Shown one piece after another: positions 27,969 through 36,070 of a DNA stretch of 64,000 nucleotides (position 1 is its first letter; each line of letters begins with the position of its first letter). This DNA is from Nocardia crassostreae. GTDB taxonomy: Bacteria; Actinomycetota; Actinomycetes; Mycobacteriales; Mycobacteriaceae. The translations under genes were made by a program, and so were the position numbers. The notes under the pieces were generated by a model, which was given only the letters and a program-made list of their open reading frames with translations, searched no databases and was not told where the DNA came from. The stretch spans positions 1-64,000 of the forward strand of contig NZ_BDCH01000025.1 of the NCBI RefSeq assembly GCF_001613405.1, read 5' to 3'.

Positions 27969-29741
27969 ATGCGGCAGCAATCACGACGTCGATTCATCGG
28001 AACCGCGGCCAAGGTGGGCGGTGTGGCGGCGGCGCTGACGCTCGCACCCACCGGCGGGCGGGCATATGCGCAACCCGGGCGGAGCGTGGCTATTTTCGGG
28101 GCCGGGCCCGCCGGGCTCACCGCGGCGCACGAGCTCGCGGAAAGAGGGTTCGCCGTCACGGTTTTCGAGACACTGGGTGATTTCGGCGGGAAGACGCGCA
28201 GTATCTACGCACCGGACGGACTGCCCGGCGAACACGGGTTCCGGAGCTTCTTCGGCTTCTATCACAATCTGCCGGATACGCTGCGGCGCATACCGTTTCC
28301 GGGTAACTCCCACGGGGTGTGGGACAATCTGGTGCGGCTCAGCGCGGCCATGATCGCCGGGATGGACCGGCACAATCTCACCGTCCCGCTGCCGTTCCCC
28401 TTGCCGTTCAGCCAGTTTCCGATGACGCCGCAGGGTTTCATCGATTCGGTGGCGTCGGTGTTCGAGACCCTGTTCCGGCTGCCGCTGCACGAGGCGGTGT
28501 TCGCGGCCGAACGGCTGGCGGTGTACGTATCCAGTTGCACCGAGCGCAAGCTCGGCCAGTGGGAGCGAATGACGTGGACCGACTTCGCGCGCTTGGATGT
28601 CTCCTCCCCCGAATACAACCGCTTCCTCGGCGACGGGTTCATTCGCGAACTGGTGGCTACCAAATCCGCCAATTGCAGCGCGCATTCGATCGGACTGGTC
28701 GGCGAGGAGTACGTCTGGTCGCTGCTCAACCTCAACAACGACTCCGACAACAAGGGCAATGACCGAGTCCTCAACGGCCCCACCAGCGAAACCTGGATCA
28801 CGCCGTGGATCGACTATCTGCGCTCGATCGGCGTCACCTTCCACCAGGGCTATCGGCTCACCGGCTTCGGCGTCGACGGCGCGCACATCACCGCGGCCAC
28901 CGTGACCGATGCGACCGGCGCGCGCCACACCGTCGAATCCGACCACTACCTGTCCGCCATCCCCCTCGACAAGCTGCCGCCCATTCTCTCCGCGGACCTC
29001 ACCGCCGCTGATCCCACCCTGGACCGCATCCGAAACCTCCAGTCCGCGTGGATGGTCGGCATCCAATTCTTCCTGCGCCGACGCGTGGATCTGGCCAATG
29101 GCCATGTCTGCTACAACGACGCGTCCTGGGGCCTGACCTCCATCAGCGAGGCGCAGTTCTGGCACCGCCCCGTCTCCTCCTATGGCGACGGCAGCGTGCG
29201 GGAAGTCCTGTCCGCCATCATCTCCGAATGGGAGGAACCCGGAACCTTCAACGGCCTGCCCGCGAACAAGTGCACCCCTGAGGAGATAGCCCGCGAAACC
29301 TGGTCCCAGATCAAGGCCCACGTCAATGACGACGGTCAGATCCAGCTCACCGACGACCTACTGCACTCCTGGTTCCTCGATCCGGCCCTGACCGGTGCGG
29401 GCACCCCCGAAATCGCCTGTGAAGACGCCATTTTCATCCAGAACCCCGGATCCTGGTACGACCGCCCCGACGCCTGGACCGGCCTCGACAACCTCTTCCT
29501 GGCGGGCGACTGGATCAAGACCCCAATGAACGTAGCCTGCATGGAAGGCGCCAACGAGGGCGGCCGCCAAGCCGCCAACGCCATCCTCCACGCCTCCGGC
29601 TCCGCACACCCCCAAGCCCCCATCACCCCACGCTTCACCATGCCCCTCTGGGAACCTCTGAAACTCATCGACCGCGAACTCTACAAAGCAGGCCAGCCCA
29701 ATATGTTCGACATCATCGACCGCCGCTACCCCCTCCGCTGA
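27969..29741 (+). CDS. Tat-exported FAD-dependent oxidoreductase (phytoene-desaturase-like)
   Basis: This 590-residue flavoprotein has a twin-arginine signal (SRRRFIG, residues 5-11, then a hydrophobic stretch ending near AYAQ). Next comes the dinucleotide-binding motif VAIFGAGPAGLTAAHELAER at about 40-59, and a C-terminal FAD closure with NLFLAGDWIKTPMNVACMEG. The arrangement is that of the amine oxidase/phytoene desaturase/hydroxysqualene dehydroxylase group. The substrate is unknown. Export with folded cofactor through Tat is the usual reason for such a signal. ATG 27969 is preferred because CGGGAG lies 6 bp upstream. Confidence 0.85.
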   Translation: MRQQSRRRFIGTAAKVGGVAAALTLAPTGGRAYAQPGRSVAIFGAGPAGLTAAHELAERGFAVTVFETLGDFGGKTRSIYAPDGLPGEHGFRSFFGFYHNLPDTLRRIPFPGNSHGVWDNLVRLSAAMIAGMDRHNLTVPLPFPLPFSQFPMTPQGFIDSVASVFETLFRLPLHEAVFAAERLAVYVSSCTERKLGQWERMTWTDFARLDVSSPEYNRFLGDGFIRELVATKSANCSAHSIGLVGEEYVWSLLNLNNDSDNKGNDRVLNGPTSETWITPWIDYLRSIGVTFHQGYRLTGFGVDGAHITAATVTDATGARHTVESDHYLSAIPLDKLPPILSADLTAADPTLDRIRNLQSAWMVGIQFFLRRRVDLANGHVCYNDASWGLTSISEAQFWHRPVSSYGDGSVREVLSAIISEWEEPGTFNGLPANKCTPEEIARETWSQIKAHVNDDGQIQLTDDLLHSWFLDPALTGAGTPEIACEDAIFIQNPGSWYDRPDAWTGLDNLFLAGDWIKTPMNVACMEGANEGGRQAANAILHASGSAHPQAPITPRFTMPLWEPLKLIDRELYKAGQPNMFDIIDRRYPLR

Positions 29742-29793
29742 CCCAAGCTACCCTGTGGTTAATTCATGTTCGGCTCGCATTCCAGGAGGTCCG

Positions 29794-30036
29794 ATGAAAC
29801 GCACCCTGATCGCCGTCACCGCCGCAGTCGCGGTCATCGGCTTCCCGGCCACGGCCGCCGCCCAGGACACCGGAAGCGCCGGTGGCCCACCCCCGGCCCC
29901 CGCGCAGCAGGAAGGCCCGCCGCCGGTAGAAGGCGCCCCCTGCACCCAGCCCGGCGTCCCCGGCGAGGGCACCTGGGTGCACCTGGAAGGCGGAAACGCG
30001 GAGCACTACGGCCGCGAATGGATGTGCCGGTACTGA
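29794..30036 (+). CDS. Small secreted Pro-rich protein
   Basis: This 80-residue protein starts at ATG 29794 behind a strong AGGAGG site. A Sec signal peptide (MKRTLIAVTAAVAVIGFPA, cleavage near AAAQ) is followed by a Pro/Gly-rich stretch and two cysteines (APCTQPG and WMCRY) that could form a disulfide. No family is recognised. Confidence 0.65.
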   Translation: MKRTLIAVTAAVAVIGFPATAAAQDTGSAGGPPPAPAQQEGPPPVEGAPCTQPGVPGEGTWVHLEGGNAEHYGREWMCRY

Positions 30037-30084
30037 GCGCCAACCCCCAGCCAGAATTCAGCTACCAATGGGCACACTGGTGAA

Positions 30085-30834
30085 ATGGACAGATTGCACC
30101 TGACGAGCGGCCCTTCGGCGGCCGGGGCACTCCGCGTCGCGCTCAGCACCGATCCCGCCCATTCCCATGACACCGTTCTCGAATTCCCCGACAGCCTGGC
30201 CATCGGACCACTCCGGCCCGAAGACTCCGCGACGCGCGCCGCATGGTGGCGCTGGTGGGACGAGATGGCCGCCGCGGAAACCGGCGAGGACATCAGCCGC
30301 TCACCGGACCTGCCGCGGGAACTCACCGACTACTGGGCGGCCGTGGATTCCGCCGAGAACCTGGTCGTCTGGTTTAGCCGCGACAATGCCACCGAACTGT
30401 CGATGTTTCACCAAATCTGCGACACACTGGCCGACAGATCCTTCGACGTCGTCGAGATCCCGGTCGCCGTCGCCGCTCAATACCCCGAAAAGCTGGCCGA
30501 ATCCCTCAGCGGCACAAGAAGTATCACCGCATCCGAACACGCGGCGGCACGCCGGAACTGGCGCAAACTCGTGCAGGAGAACCAAACGTTCCGCATAGTC
30601 ACCGAATCCGGGCTGACCTCCGCCCCCGCCGACCACTACGACAATGCCCTACTCGCCGCCGCAGGCCCCGACCCGACAATCATCGCCCGAGTCGTAGCCC
30701 CGGTCATGGCCGACATGAATGTCGCTGACGCCCCACTGTTCTGGCGCGTGCAGTCCCTGATCGAATCCGGTGCGCTGATCGCGGACGGCAACCCCTGGCT
30801 GGCCCGCAAGACGAAGGTCAGGCGCGCACCCTAG
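30085..30834 (+). CDS. DUF1835-type protein
   Basis: This 249-residue soluble protein begins RLHLTSGPSAAGALRVAL and continues with LEFPDSLAIGPLRPED, as in DUF1835/DUF3658 proteins of unknown function. VVWFSRDNATELSMFHQICD in the middle also fits that family. The family match is moderate and made from memory of its N-terminal motif. The final TAG shares the tetranucleotide CTAG with the stop of the converging Gly/Ser-rich gene. Confidence 0.65.
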   Translation: MDRLHLTSGPSAAGALRVALSTDPAHSHDTVLEFPDSLAIGPLRPEDSATRAAWWRWWDEMAAAETGEDISRSPDLPRELTDYWAAVDSAENLVVWFSRDNATELSMFHQICDTLADRSFDVVEIPVAVAAQYPEKLAESLSGTRSITASEHAAARRNWRKLVQENQTFRIVTESGLTSAPADHYDNALLAAAGPDPTIIARVVAPVMADMNVADAPLFWRVQSLIESGALIADGNPWLARKTKVRRAP

Positions 30835-31136
30835 TCGCAGCCACTGCTCGAACTACTGGACCCACTGTCGCAGGAGCCGGAACTGCTCGAGCTGCTGCCG
30901 CTGTCGTAACTCGAACCGCCGCTGTCATATCCGGAACCGCCACCCCACCCGGATCCGTACGATCCGCCGTACTGCCACGACGAGTAGCCGCCGCTATCGG
31001 ATGACGAACCGTTCCAATGCCTGTGCGGCGTCCGCCCGCGAGGCGGCTGGCCGGGCGGCTGGTTCCGCCCGGCGAGCGCCGCGAAAAGGAAGACGAGCGG
31101 ACAACCGAACCCCACCAACACCAAGAGTGTTTCCAT
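30831..31136 (-). CDS. Membrane-anchored Gly/Ser-rich protein 1
   Basis: This 101-residue protein has an N-terminal membrane segment (LLVLVGFGCPLVFLFAALAG) and a short basic linker (RGRTPHRHW). The C-terminal half is almost only Ser, Gly, Tyr, Asp and Trp, ending with SSSSGCD. A second gene of the same design lies at 35631-35885. The tail is presumably disordered; side of membrane and role are unknown. The codon pattern remains normal for a coding sequence. Confidence 0.6.
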   Translation of the reverse strand: METLLVLVGFGCPLVFLFAALAGRNQPPGQPPRGRTPHRHWNGSSSDSGGYSSWQYGGSYGSGWGGGSGYDSGGSSYDSGSSSSSSGSCDSGSSSSSSGCD

Positions 31137-31142
31137 GCCGGA

Positions 31143-31607
31143 TTATTGCCGGATCACCCCCACCCGGCGCGACCGAATTTTGTGGCAAATCGACAGCGTC
31201 TCGAGCACGTAGTTCGTGGACGGCAACTCCCCCAGCGGTTCTCTGATCCACCAGAGATGGGCAGCATGCTCATCCGCGGGCGATGGCAACAGCACTTCGA
31301 CGCCCGGCTTGGCGATCAGGATCGACCGCCGAGCCATGAATTCCTGTGTATCGGAGTCGATCTCGACCGGACTGGTAAGAAATGTCCACAGCCCGGAGTC
31401 GTGAGCGACTGTCGGCGCATACAGACACACCTGCTGAAGGTGCCGGTGCGCCTCGGTACCGATCTCATCGAGCACGGTGATCGCATTCGCACTGTTCCCG
31501 GCCCACAACCAGATTCGATCTTCAGCGAACCAGGTCGTGAGCCCCGCCGCACGGTAAGCATCCGACCGGGCATGGTTCTCATCCGCCGGATTCGAGCTGA
31601 GGCTCAT
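31143..31607 (-). CDS. Conserved hypothetical protein, 154 residues
   Basis: ATG 31607 is preceded by AGGAGG, so it is preferred over a longer frame reaching 31682. The protein is soluble, with AYRAAGLTTWFAEDRIWLWA, EIGTEAHRHLQQVCLYAPT and VLLPSPADEHAAHLWWIREP as its most distinctive phrases. I do not recognise a named family. It is divergent from the DUF5753 regulator, and the shared 195-bp region has several palindromes, so the two may be co-regulated. Confidence 0.62.
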   Translation of the reverse strand: MSLSSNPADENHARSDAYRAAGLTTWFAEDRIWLWAGNSANAITVLDEIGTEAHRHLQQVCLYAPTVAHDSGLWTFLTSPVEIDSDTQEFMARRSILIAKPGVEVLLPSPADEHAAHLWWIREPLGELPSTNYVLETLSICHKIRSRRVGVIRQ

Positions 31608-31630
31608 TCGTCCTCCTCGGACTAGAGGGT

Positions 31631-31664
31631 GGATGCGCCCGGCGGGCACGAACCGGGCGCATCC
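31631..31664. promoter_or_regulatory. 12-bp perfect hairpin in a divergent leader
   Basis: GGATGCGCCCGG (31631-31642) pairs perfectly with CCGGGCGCATCC (31653-31664) around a 10-nt loop. It lies just upstream of the minus-strand hypothetical gene, so in its transcript it would be a leader stem rather than a terminator of either neighbour. Attenuation or a protein operator are both possible. Confidence 0.4.
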
Positions 31665-31702
31665 CAAGCACACACCTGGCAAAGATCAATCGGACCCACA
31701 AT

Positions 31703-31754
31703 TGGGAACCCAGAGCCAATCGCACGAAAACCCGTGCAACGTTCCCAGCTTGGG
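31703..31754. promoter_or_regulatory. Pair of TGGG/CCCA palindromes upstream of the DUF5753 gene
   Basis: TGGGAACCCA (31703-31712) and CCCAGCTTGGG (31744-31754) are short palindromes built from the same TGGG/CCCA arms. A small GCACG-N6-CGTGC stem sits between them at 31722-31737. They lie 49-100 bp before the HTH gene and are plausible operator sites for it. Confidence 0.35.
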
Positions 31755-31802
31755 TTCAAACTCATTCCCAACACGGTCCCGACGAAGCGTCCAGGATGAG
31801 CC

Positions 31803-32687
31803 ATGGCCGACACAGCCAGCAGCACGTTCCCGCGCCGACAACTTGGTCGTTACCTACGCGAAGGCCGGGAAGCAATGGGCCTGACGATTGTCGAGGCCGC
31901 AACGCTCATGCAGTGGGGCAAGAGCACGTTGCAGCGGCTCGAGCGCGGCCAGGCGGACCGTGTGCGAATCGTCGATGTCAAGGAGCTGTGCCGGATCTAT
32001 GGCCTGGGCGAAGACCTGACCGCAGCACTGGTCGGCCTCGCGCAACAGGCGGCGGTCAAGTCGTGGTGGCATGGGTTCGGCGAACTGATTCCCGAAAACT
32101 TCAGTGTCTATATGGGTTTGGAATCCGGCGCCCGGACGCTGACCACCTATCAATCGGAGTTCGTTCCGGGCCTCCTCCAAATCGAGGACTACGCACGCGT
32201 ACTCGCAAGCGATGCTCACCCTCTCGCATCCCGCGACGAGATCGATGCACGCGTCCGGATTCGAATGCGTCGGCAGACCTTGATCAGACGAAACGCGAAG
32301 CCGACCAACCTGAAAGTCGTCCTGAACGAGGCTGTCCTGCGTCGTGAAATCGGCAATCCGGCCATCATGGCCACCCAGTTGCGCACCTTGGCCGATATGG
32401 GCACCCGCCCGAACATCTCGCTCCAGGTCCTGCCGTTCTCGGCCGGAATGCCAACGGGTGAACAGGTCGGCCCCGTCGTGATCCTGGAGTTCGACTCGGA
32501 CAACCAAGGAAAACCACTGGAACCGACAGTCGTTTACGCGGAAGGTTTTACAGGGGACATGTACAGCGAGAAGCCCCACATCGTCCGCCGATATACCGAC
32601 GCGTATCAAACGATCCAGCGAGCCGCGTTGGACGAAGTCAACAGCAGGGCCATGCTTCGGCGGGCAGCAAAGGAGTATTCAACGTGA
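31803..32687 (+). CDS. HTH protein with DUF5753 (Scr1-type)
   Basis: This 294-residue regulator has an N-terminal XRE helix-turn-helix (LGRYLREGREAMGLTIVEAA, then TLMQWGKSTLQRLERGQ) and a C-terminal DUF5753 domain (YQSEFVPGLLQIEDYARVLA ... ALDEVNSRAMLRRAAKEY). In actinomycetes such genes are regularly followed by DUF397 genes, as here. The pair has been likened to toxin-antitoxin or developmental switch modules (BldB/WhiJ-like), but the function in this organism is unknown. The stop overlaps the DUF397 start (GTGA). Confidence 0.9.
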   Translation: MADTASSTFPRRQLGRYLREGREAMGLTIVEAATLMQWGKSTLQRLERGQADRVRIVDVKELCRIYGLGEDLTAALVGLAQQAAVKSWWHGFGELIPENFSVYMGLESGARTLTTYQSEFVPGLLQIEDYARVLASDAHPLASRDEIDARVRIRMRRQTLIRRNAKPTNLKVVLNEAVLRREIGNPAIMATQLRTLADMGTRPNISLQVLPFSAGMPTGEQVGPVVILEFDSDNQGKPLEPTVVYAEGFTGDMYSEKPHIVRRYTDAYQTIQRAALDEVNSRAMLRRAAKEYST

Positions 32688-32881
32688 ACGTCGATCTATC
32701 AGCAGCCAAGTGGTTCAAGAGCAGCCGCAGCGGAGGCTCCAAAGAGTGCGTCGAAGTGGCCTTCATCCCCGGCGCGGTGGGTGTGCGAGACAGCAAGGAT
32801 CGCTCTGGTCCGGCGCTGATCCTAGCGCCCGGAATCTGGGATGACTTCATGGCCGGACTGAACGCCGGAAGGTTCGACTAG
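32684..32881 (+). CDS. DUF397 domain protein 1
   Basis: This 65-residue DUF397 protein has the family signature KWFKSSRSGGSKECVEVAFI followed by VGVRDSKD and WDDFMAGL. It starts at GTG 32684, overlapping the DUF5753 gene by 4 bp, so the two are translationally coupled. DUF397 proteins are the partners of DUF5753/XRE regulators. Confidence 0.9.
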   Translation: MNVDLSAAKWFKSSRSGGSKECVEVAFIPGAVGVRDSKDRSGPALILAPGIWDDFMAGLNAGRFD

Positions 32882-32902
32882 CCGCACAACAGGAGATCAA
32901 AA

Positions 32903-33136
32903 ATGAACACTGAACTGAGCCAGACGCGTTGGTTCAAGTCGAGCCACAGTTCAGGCGGACAAGAGTGCGTCGAAGTGGCCTTCATCCCCGGGGCGGTGGG
33001 AGTGCGAGACAGCAAGGATCCCGCCGGTCCGGCGCTGGTATTCGAGCCTGCCGCCTGGGACGACTTCACTTCCGGTGTGCGGGCCGGGAAGTTCGACGGC
33101 TATGCGCCGCCGGGCAATCCCTGTTCGGCGGCGTAG
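32903..33136 (+). CDS. DUF397 domain protein 2
   Basis: This 77-residue DUF397 protein is a close paralogue of the previous one, sharing the segments SGG-ECVEVAFIPGAVGVRDSK and WDDF, so it arose by tandem duplication. The C-terminal twelve residues (GYAPPGNPCSAA) are unlike the paralogue. They are encoded where the gene overlaps the end of the converging hydrolase gene by 37 bp, suggesting loss of an earlier stop. Confidence 0.87.
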   Translation: MNTELSQTRWFKSSHSSGGQECVEVAFIPGAVGVRDSKDPAGPALVFEPAAWDDFTSGVRAGKFDGYAPPGNPCSAA

Positions 33137-33801
33137 GCCGCCAGGCGGTCGGCCAGTTCGCGGGGGTGGCTCAGGGCCGCGCAGTGGCAGCCGGGGAGTT
33201 CGTCGGGGGTGATGCCGAGACGTTTGGGGACGAGGTCGCGGAAGAAGGCGGGTGGGAAGAACTGGTCGTGTTGGAACAGCACGAATTTCGTCGGGATATC
33301 CGGCCGTGCGGGCAGGGGCCACGGGTCGCTGTAGGCGGCGGATGATTCGCTGCGTTCCCTGCTCAATGCCTCCTCGGCCAAGGCGCGGGGGACCCCGTTG
33401 TAGTAGCTGATGAAGGGGTCGGGGTTGCCGGTTTTGCCGCCGTCTTGGTCGGCTTGGTCCTTGGCCGCTCGGGCGTAGTCGGTATTGGTCCACCAGTCCG
33501 AGGCGGACTCGCCGGGGGTCGGGATCATGGCGGCGGTGAGGACGAGGAGGGCGGTGGGTAGGCGGGCCGCTGCCAGGGTGGCGGTGAAGCCGCCATAGGA
33601 CTGGCCTACGACGACCAGGTCCTGCAGGGCGCCCACCGCCTCGATCACCGCGTCGGCGTAGTCGGTCAGGGTGGCCGAATCATCCTCGGAGGGGAGGTCC
33701 GGAGCTATCGACTCATGACCCCGGGCGCGTAGCTCGGCTTCGACCAGGTGCCAGTACCAACCGACGTCGCCGCCGCCGTGAATCAGGACAAAAGTAGCCA
33801 T
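33100..33801 (-). CDS. Alpha/beta hydrolase
   Basis: This 233-residue alpha/beta-hydrolase fold protein shows LIHGGGDVGWYWHLVEAEL at the oxyanion site, the nucleophile elbow GQSYGG (S68), an acid candidate in LFQHDQFF and the base His in ALSHPRELADRL. It is of the small esterase/hydroxynitrile-lyase-like group; the substrate is unknown. It is the third gene in the minus-strand set agmatine deiminase, TetR, hydrolase, 22 bp after the TetR gene. Confidence 0.85.
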   Translation of the reverse strand: MATFVLIHGGGDVGWYWHLVEAELRARGHESIAPDLPSEDDSATLTDYADAVIEAVGALQDLVVVGQSYGGFTATLAAARLPTALLVLTAAMIPTPGESASDWWTNTDYARAAKDQADQDGGKTGNPDPFISYYNGVPRALAEEALSRERSESSAAYSDPWPLPARPDIPTKFVLFQHDQFFPPAFFRDLVPKRLGITPDELPGCHCAALSHPRELADRLAAYAAEQGLPGGA

Positions 33802-33823
33802 ACCGGCCCATTCTGGTGGGTGG

Positions 33824-34399
33824 TCAGGGTTTGCGGTCGAGTTCGAGAGCTATTGCACCGGAGAGGAGTTCGCGGGCGCGGTCGAGAGCGAGGGATTCGC
33901 TGTGCCAGCGTTCGCTCAGGCCCTCGACGAAGGTGGTGAGCCGTTCGGCGATGGCGGCGGCATCCAGGGTGGGGGCGAAGACGCCGGTGTCCTGGCCCTC
34001 CTTGATCAGGACTTCGACATCGGCGTTCCAGGAGTTGGTGGTGGCGCGCAGGGGGGCGCGCAGGTCCGGATTGAAGACCGCGCTGGCGCGCAATTCGCCC
34101 CAGGCAATGCTGGTTTCGCGGACGTGCGCGGTGTCCTGGAGCTCGAGCAGCAGCATGGCCTCGATGCGTTCACGCGGGCCGCCAGCGGAGAAGGCGCGGT
34201 CGGTGTAGGTCTGAGCGCGGTGGTTGATGTGCTCGAGCGCGGCGTACAGGACACCCGCGCGGTCCTTGAAGTGGTAATAGATGAGCGCCGTGGACACACC
34301 CGCCGCGGCGGCGAGCTTTTCTATGCGCAGGCCGCGGACTCCGTCCTGGGCGATCACGCGGACGGCGGCTTCGAGGATCTGGGTTTGACGCTCCGACAC
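33824..34399 (-). CDS. TetR/AcrR-family regulator
   Basis: This 191-residue TetR protein has its helix-turn-helix at about residues 20-55 (RIEKLAAAAGVSTALIYYHF) and a BetI-like C-terminal domain. It lies between the agmatine deiminase gene (18 bp upstream) and the hydrolase gene on the same strand, so it probably regulates this small operon. No signal for its ligand can be read from sequence; a polyamine-related ligand would be guesswork from the neighbour. Confidence 0.87.
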   Translation of the reverse strand: MSERQTQILEAAVRVIAQDGVRGLRIEKLAAAAGVSTALIYYHFKDRAGVLYAALEHINHRAQTYTDRAFSAGGPRERIEAMLLLELQDTAHVRETSIAWGELRASAVFNPDLRAPLRATTNSWNADVEVLIKEGQDTGVFAPTLDAAAIAERLTTFVEGLSERWHSESLALDRARELLSGAIALELDRKP

Positions 34400-34417
34400 A
34401 ATTCCTCACAGTAGGGG

Positions 34418-35545
34418 TCAGGCCGCGGGTTCCTGCTGGGTGGTGCAGTGAATACCGCCACCACCGGCGGCGATCCCGTCGATATTGATCTGCACGATCT
34501 CGCGATCCGGGAACAGTCGCTGCAGAGTGGCGCGGGTCGCCGGGTCGGTCTCGGGATCACCGAATTCGGGTGCGATGACCGCGCCGTTGCACACGTAGAA
34601 ATTGATGTACCCCGCGGCGAAATCATCGTCGGCGAAGTCCTCGCGCACCGTCGACGGACCTTCGAGCACCTCGACCTGCAAGGGCCGTCCGTGCACGTCC
34701 GTGGCCTGATGCAGGATGTCGAGATGACGGCGGGTGACGTCGTAGTCGAACGAATCCGGATCATTGTCCAGTCCGGCCACCACCACCCCGGGCCGCGCGA
34801 ACCGCGCGTAGAAATCGGTATGCCCGTCGGTGATGTCCTCGCCCGCGATCCCCGGCAGCCAGATCACCTTCTCGATCCCGAGCAGATAAGCCAGCTCCTC
34901 CTCCACATCCCGCTTCTTCCACCCCGGATTCCGATTGTTGTTGAGCACGCAGCTCTCGGTAATGATCGCCGTGCCCTCACCGTCGACCTCGATACCGCCG
35001 CCCTCGAGCACGAGATCGGTGGTCAGCCGCTCGACCCCCGCGCGCTCAGTGGCGATCCGCGCGACCTTCGCGTCCTTGCGATGCTCCTGCTTCTCGCCCC
35101 ATCCATTGAAGTTGAAGTCGACCCCCGCGCGTCCACCACTGCCATTGACGAATACGGGCCCGGTGTCCCGCATCCAGAGATCGTCGATCTCGGCGGCGAT
35201 CAACTCGACGTTCGCCGCGCCCACGAGCCCCTTGGCCAAGTCCATCTCGCCCGGCCGGACCAGCATCGACACTGGTTCGAACCGGGCGATCGTCGTGGCG
35301 ATGGTCGCCAGATTCCGCTGCACCTCGGGCACCAGATCCGCGCCCCAAATGCGTTCGCTGGCCCCGAAAGCCATCCACGTCCGCAGATGCCGCTGCCCTT
35401 CTTCGGGCATCATCCACTTTCTCCCGTCATCCTGCGTGTCACTGCCGTTGCTGCCGCTGATGGGCGCATCCTGCTCGGAGCAACCCGCCAGCAAGAAGCT
35501 GCCGATCGCTGCCATCGATGTCTGAACAAATGTGCGCCGTCGCAT
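34418..35545 (-). CDS. Agmatine deiminase-family Tat lipoprotein
   Basis: This 375-residue peptidylarginine deiminase/agmatine deiminase fold protein has WMRDTGPVFV, LVLEGGGIEVDGEG, DGHTDFYARFARPG and the C-terminal GGGGIHCTTQQEP with candidate catalytic Cys367. Agmatine deiminase makes N-carbamoylputrescine and ammonia. Unlike the cytosolic enzyme, this one has a Tat-type signal (RRRTFVQ) ending in a lipobox LLAGC (Cys22), so it should be an exported lipoprotein. Activity on agmatine or on another guanidino compound cannot be told from sequence. Confidence 0.86.
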   Translation of the reverse strand: MRRRTFVQTSMAAIGSFLLAGCSEQDAPISGSNGSDTQDDGRKWMMPEEGQRHLRTWMAFGASERIWGADLVPEVQRNLATIATTIARFEPVSMLVRPGEMDLAKGLVGAANVELIAAEIDDLWMRDTGPVFVNGSGGRAGVDFNFNGWGEKQEHRKDAKVARIATERAGVERLTTDLVLEGGGIEVDGEGTAIITESCVLNNNRNPGWKKRDVEEELAYLLGIEKVIWLPGIAGEDITDGHTDFYARFARPGVVVAGLDNDPDSFDYDVTRRHLDILHQATDVHGRPLQVEVLEGPSTVREDFADDDFAAGYINFYVCNGAVIAPEFGDPETDPATRATLQRLFPDREIVQINIDGIAAGGGGIHCTTQQEPAA

Positions 35546-35630
35546 GTCCAGCAGCGTAGCTCCTGACTAAAAAATTAGTCAACCACGGAATGACGCGTGT
35601 CACGACGCCGTCGCAACACCATGGCGAGCG

Positions 35631-35885
35631 CTAGTCGGAACTGCTGCTACTGCTCGACCCGCTGTCACTGGAGCTCGAGCCGCCGCTGTCGTAGCTGGAA
35701 CCGGACGACCCGTCGTACCAACTGCCGCCGCTGTAGTCCGAGTCGCTTCCGCCGGAGAAGTCGCTTCCGCCCCGCCGGTGCGGACGCCCGCGCGTCTGCC
35801 TGCGGGCACCGGCCAGCGCCGCGATCAGGATGAGCAGGAACATGCCCAGGAAGATGACGCCGAAAACAAAGAAGATGATCTCCAT
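35631..35885 (-). CDS. Membrane-anchored Gly/Ser-rich protein 2
   Basis: This 84-residue protein has the same plan as the gene at 30831-31136: a long N-terminal membrane segment (IIFFVFGVIFLGMFLLILIA), a basic linker (RRQTRGRPHRRG) and a C-terminal Ser/Gly/Asp/Tyr tail ending SSSSSSSD. It follows the NRPS/mbtH/micro-ORF operon on the same strand but is separated from it by a terminator hairpin. Function is unknown. Confidence 0.6.
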   Translation of the reverse strand: MEIIFFVFGVIFLGMFLLILIAALAGARRQTRGRPHRRGGSDFSGGSDSDYSGGSWYDGSSGSSYDSGGSSSSDSGSSSSSSSD

Positions 35886-35927
35886 GCCGAATTATCGCCG
35901 GGAGATCGGAATTCGTGAATGGACCCG

Positions 35928-35959
35928 CGGGCCGCCAGGGCGAAAACCCTGGCGGCCCG
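35928..35959 (-). terminator. Strong hairpin ending the NRPS operon
   Basis: A perfect 13-bp stem (35928-35940 with 35947-35959; core GGGCCGCCAGGG against CCCTGGCGGCCC) encloses a 6-nt loop. It lies 5 bp after the stop of the third micro-ORF, where a terminator for the NRPS-mbtH-micropeptide transcript is expected. There is no long U tract, which is common for actinobacterial terminators. Confidence 0.72.
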
Positions 35960-35964
35960 GGCGT

Positions 35965-36063
35965 TCAGGAGCCTGAGGTGGGCGGGAAGGTGACGGAGGA
36001 GCCGGTGAGGAGCATTTCCGCCAGGCGGCCCAGGAGGTTGTCGATGGCGCTGCCGCTGTCCAT
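35965..36063 (-). CDS. Micro-ORF 3 of the post-mbtH trio (32 residues)
   Basis: ATG 36063 to TGA 35965 encodes 32 residues: MDSGSAIDNLLGRLAEMLL followed by TGSSVTFPPTSGS. An acidic N-terminus, a predicted amphipathic helix, a GSS hinge and a Pro-containing polar tail mirror the two micro-ORFs before it. GAGG lies 5 bp before the ATG, and the start is only 7 bp after the stop of micro-ORF 2, so translation may be coupled. It has no signal peptide. No family is recognised. Confidence 0.5.
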   Translation of the reverse strand: MDSGSAIDNLLGRLAEMLLTGSSVTFPPTSGS

Positions 36064-36070
36064 GGCGGCC

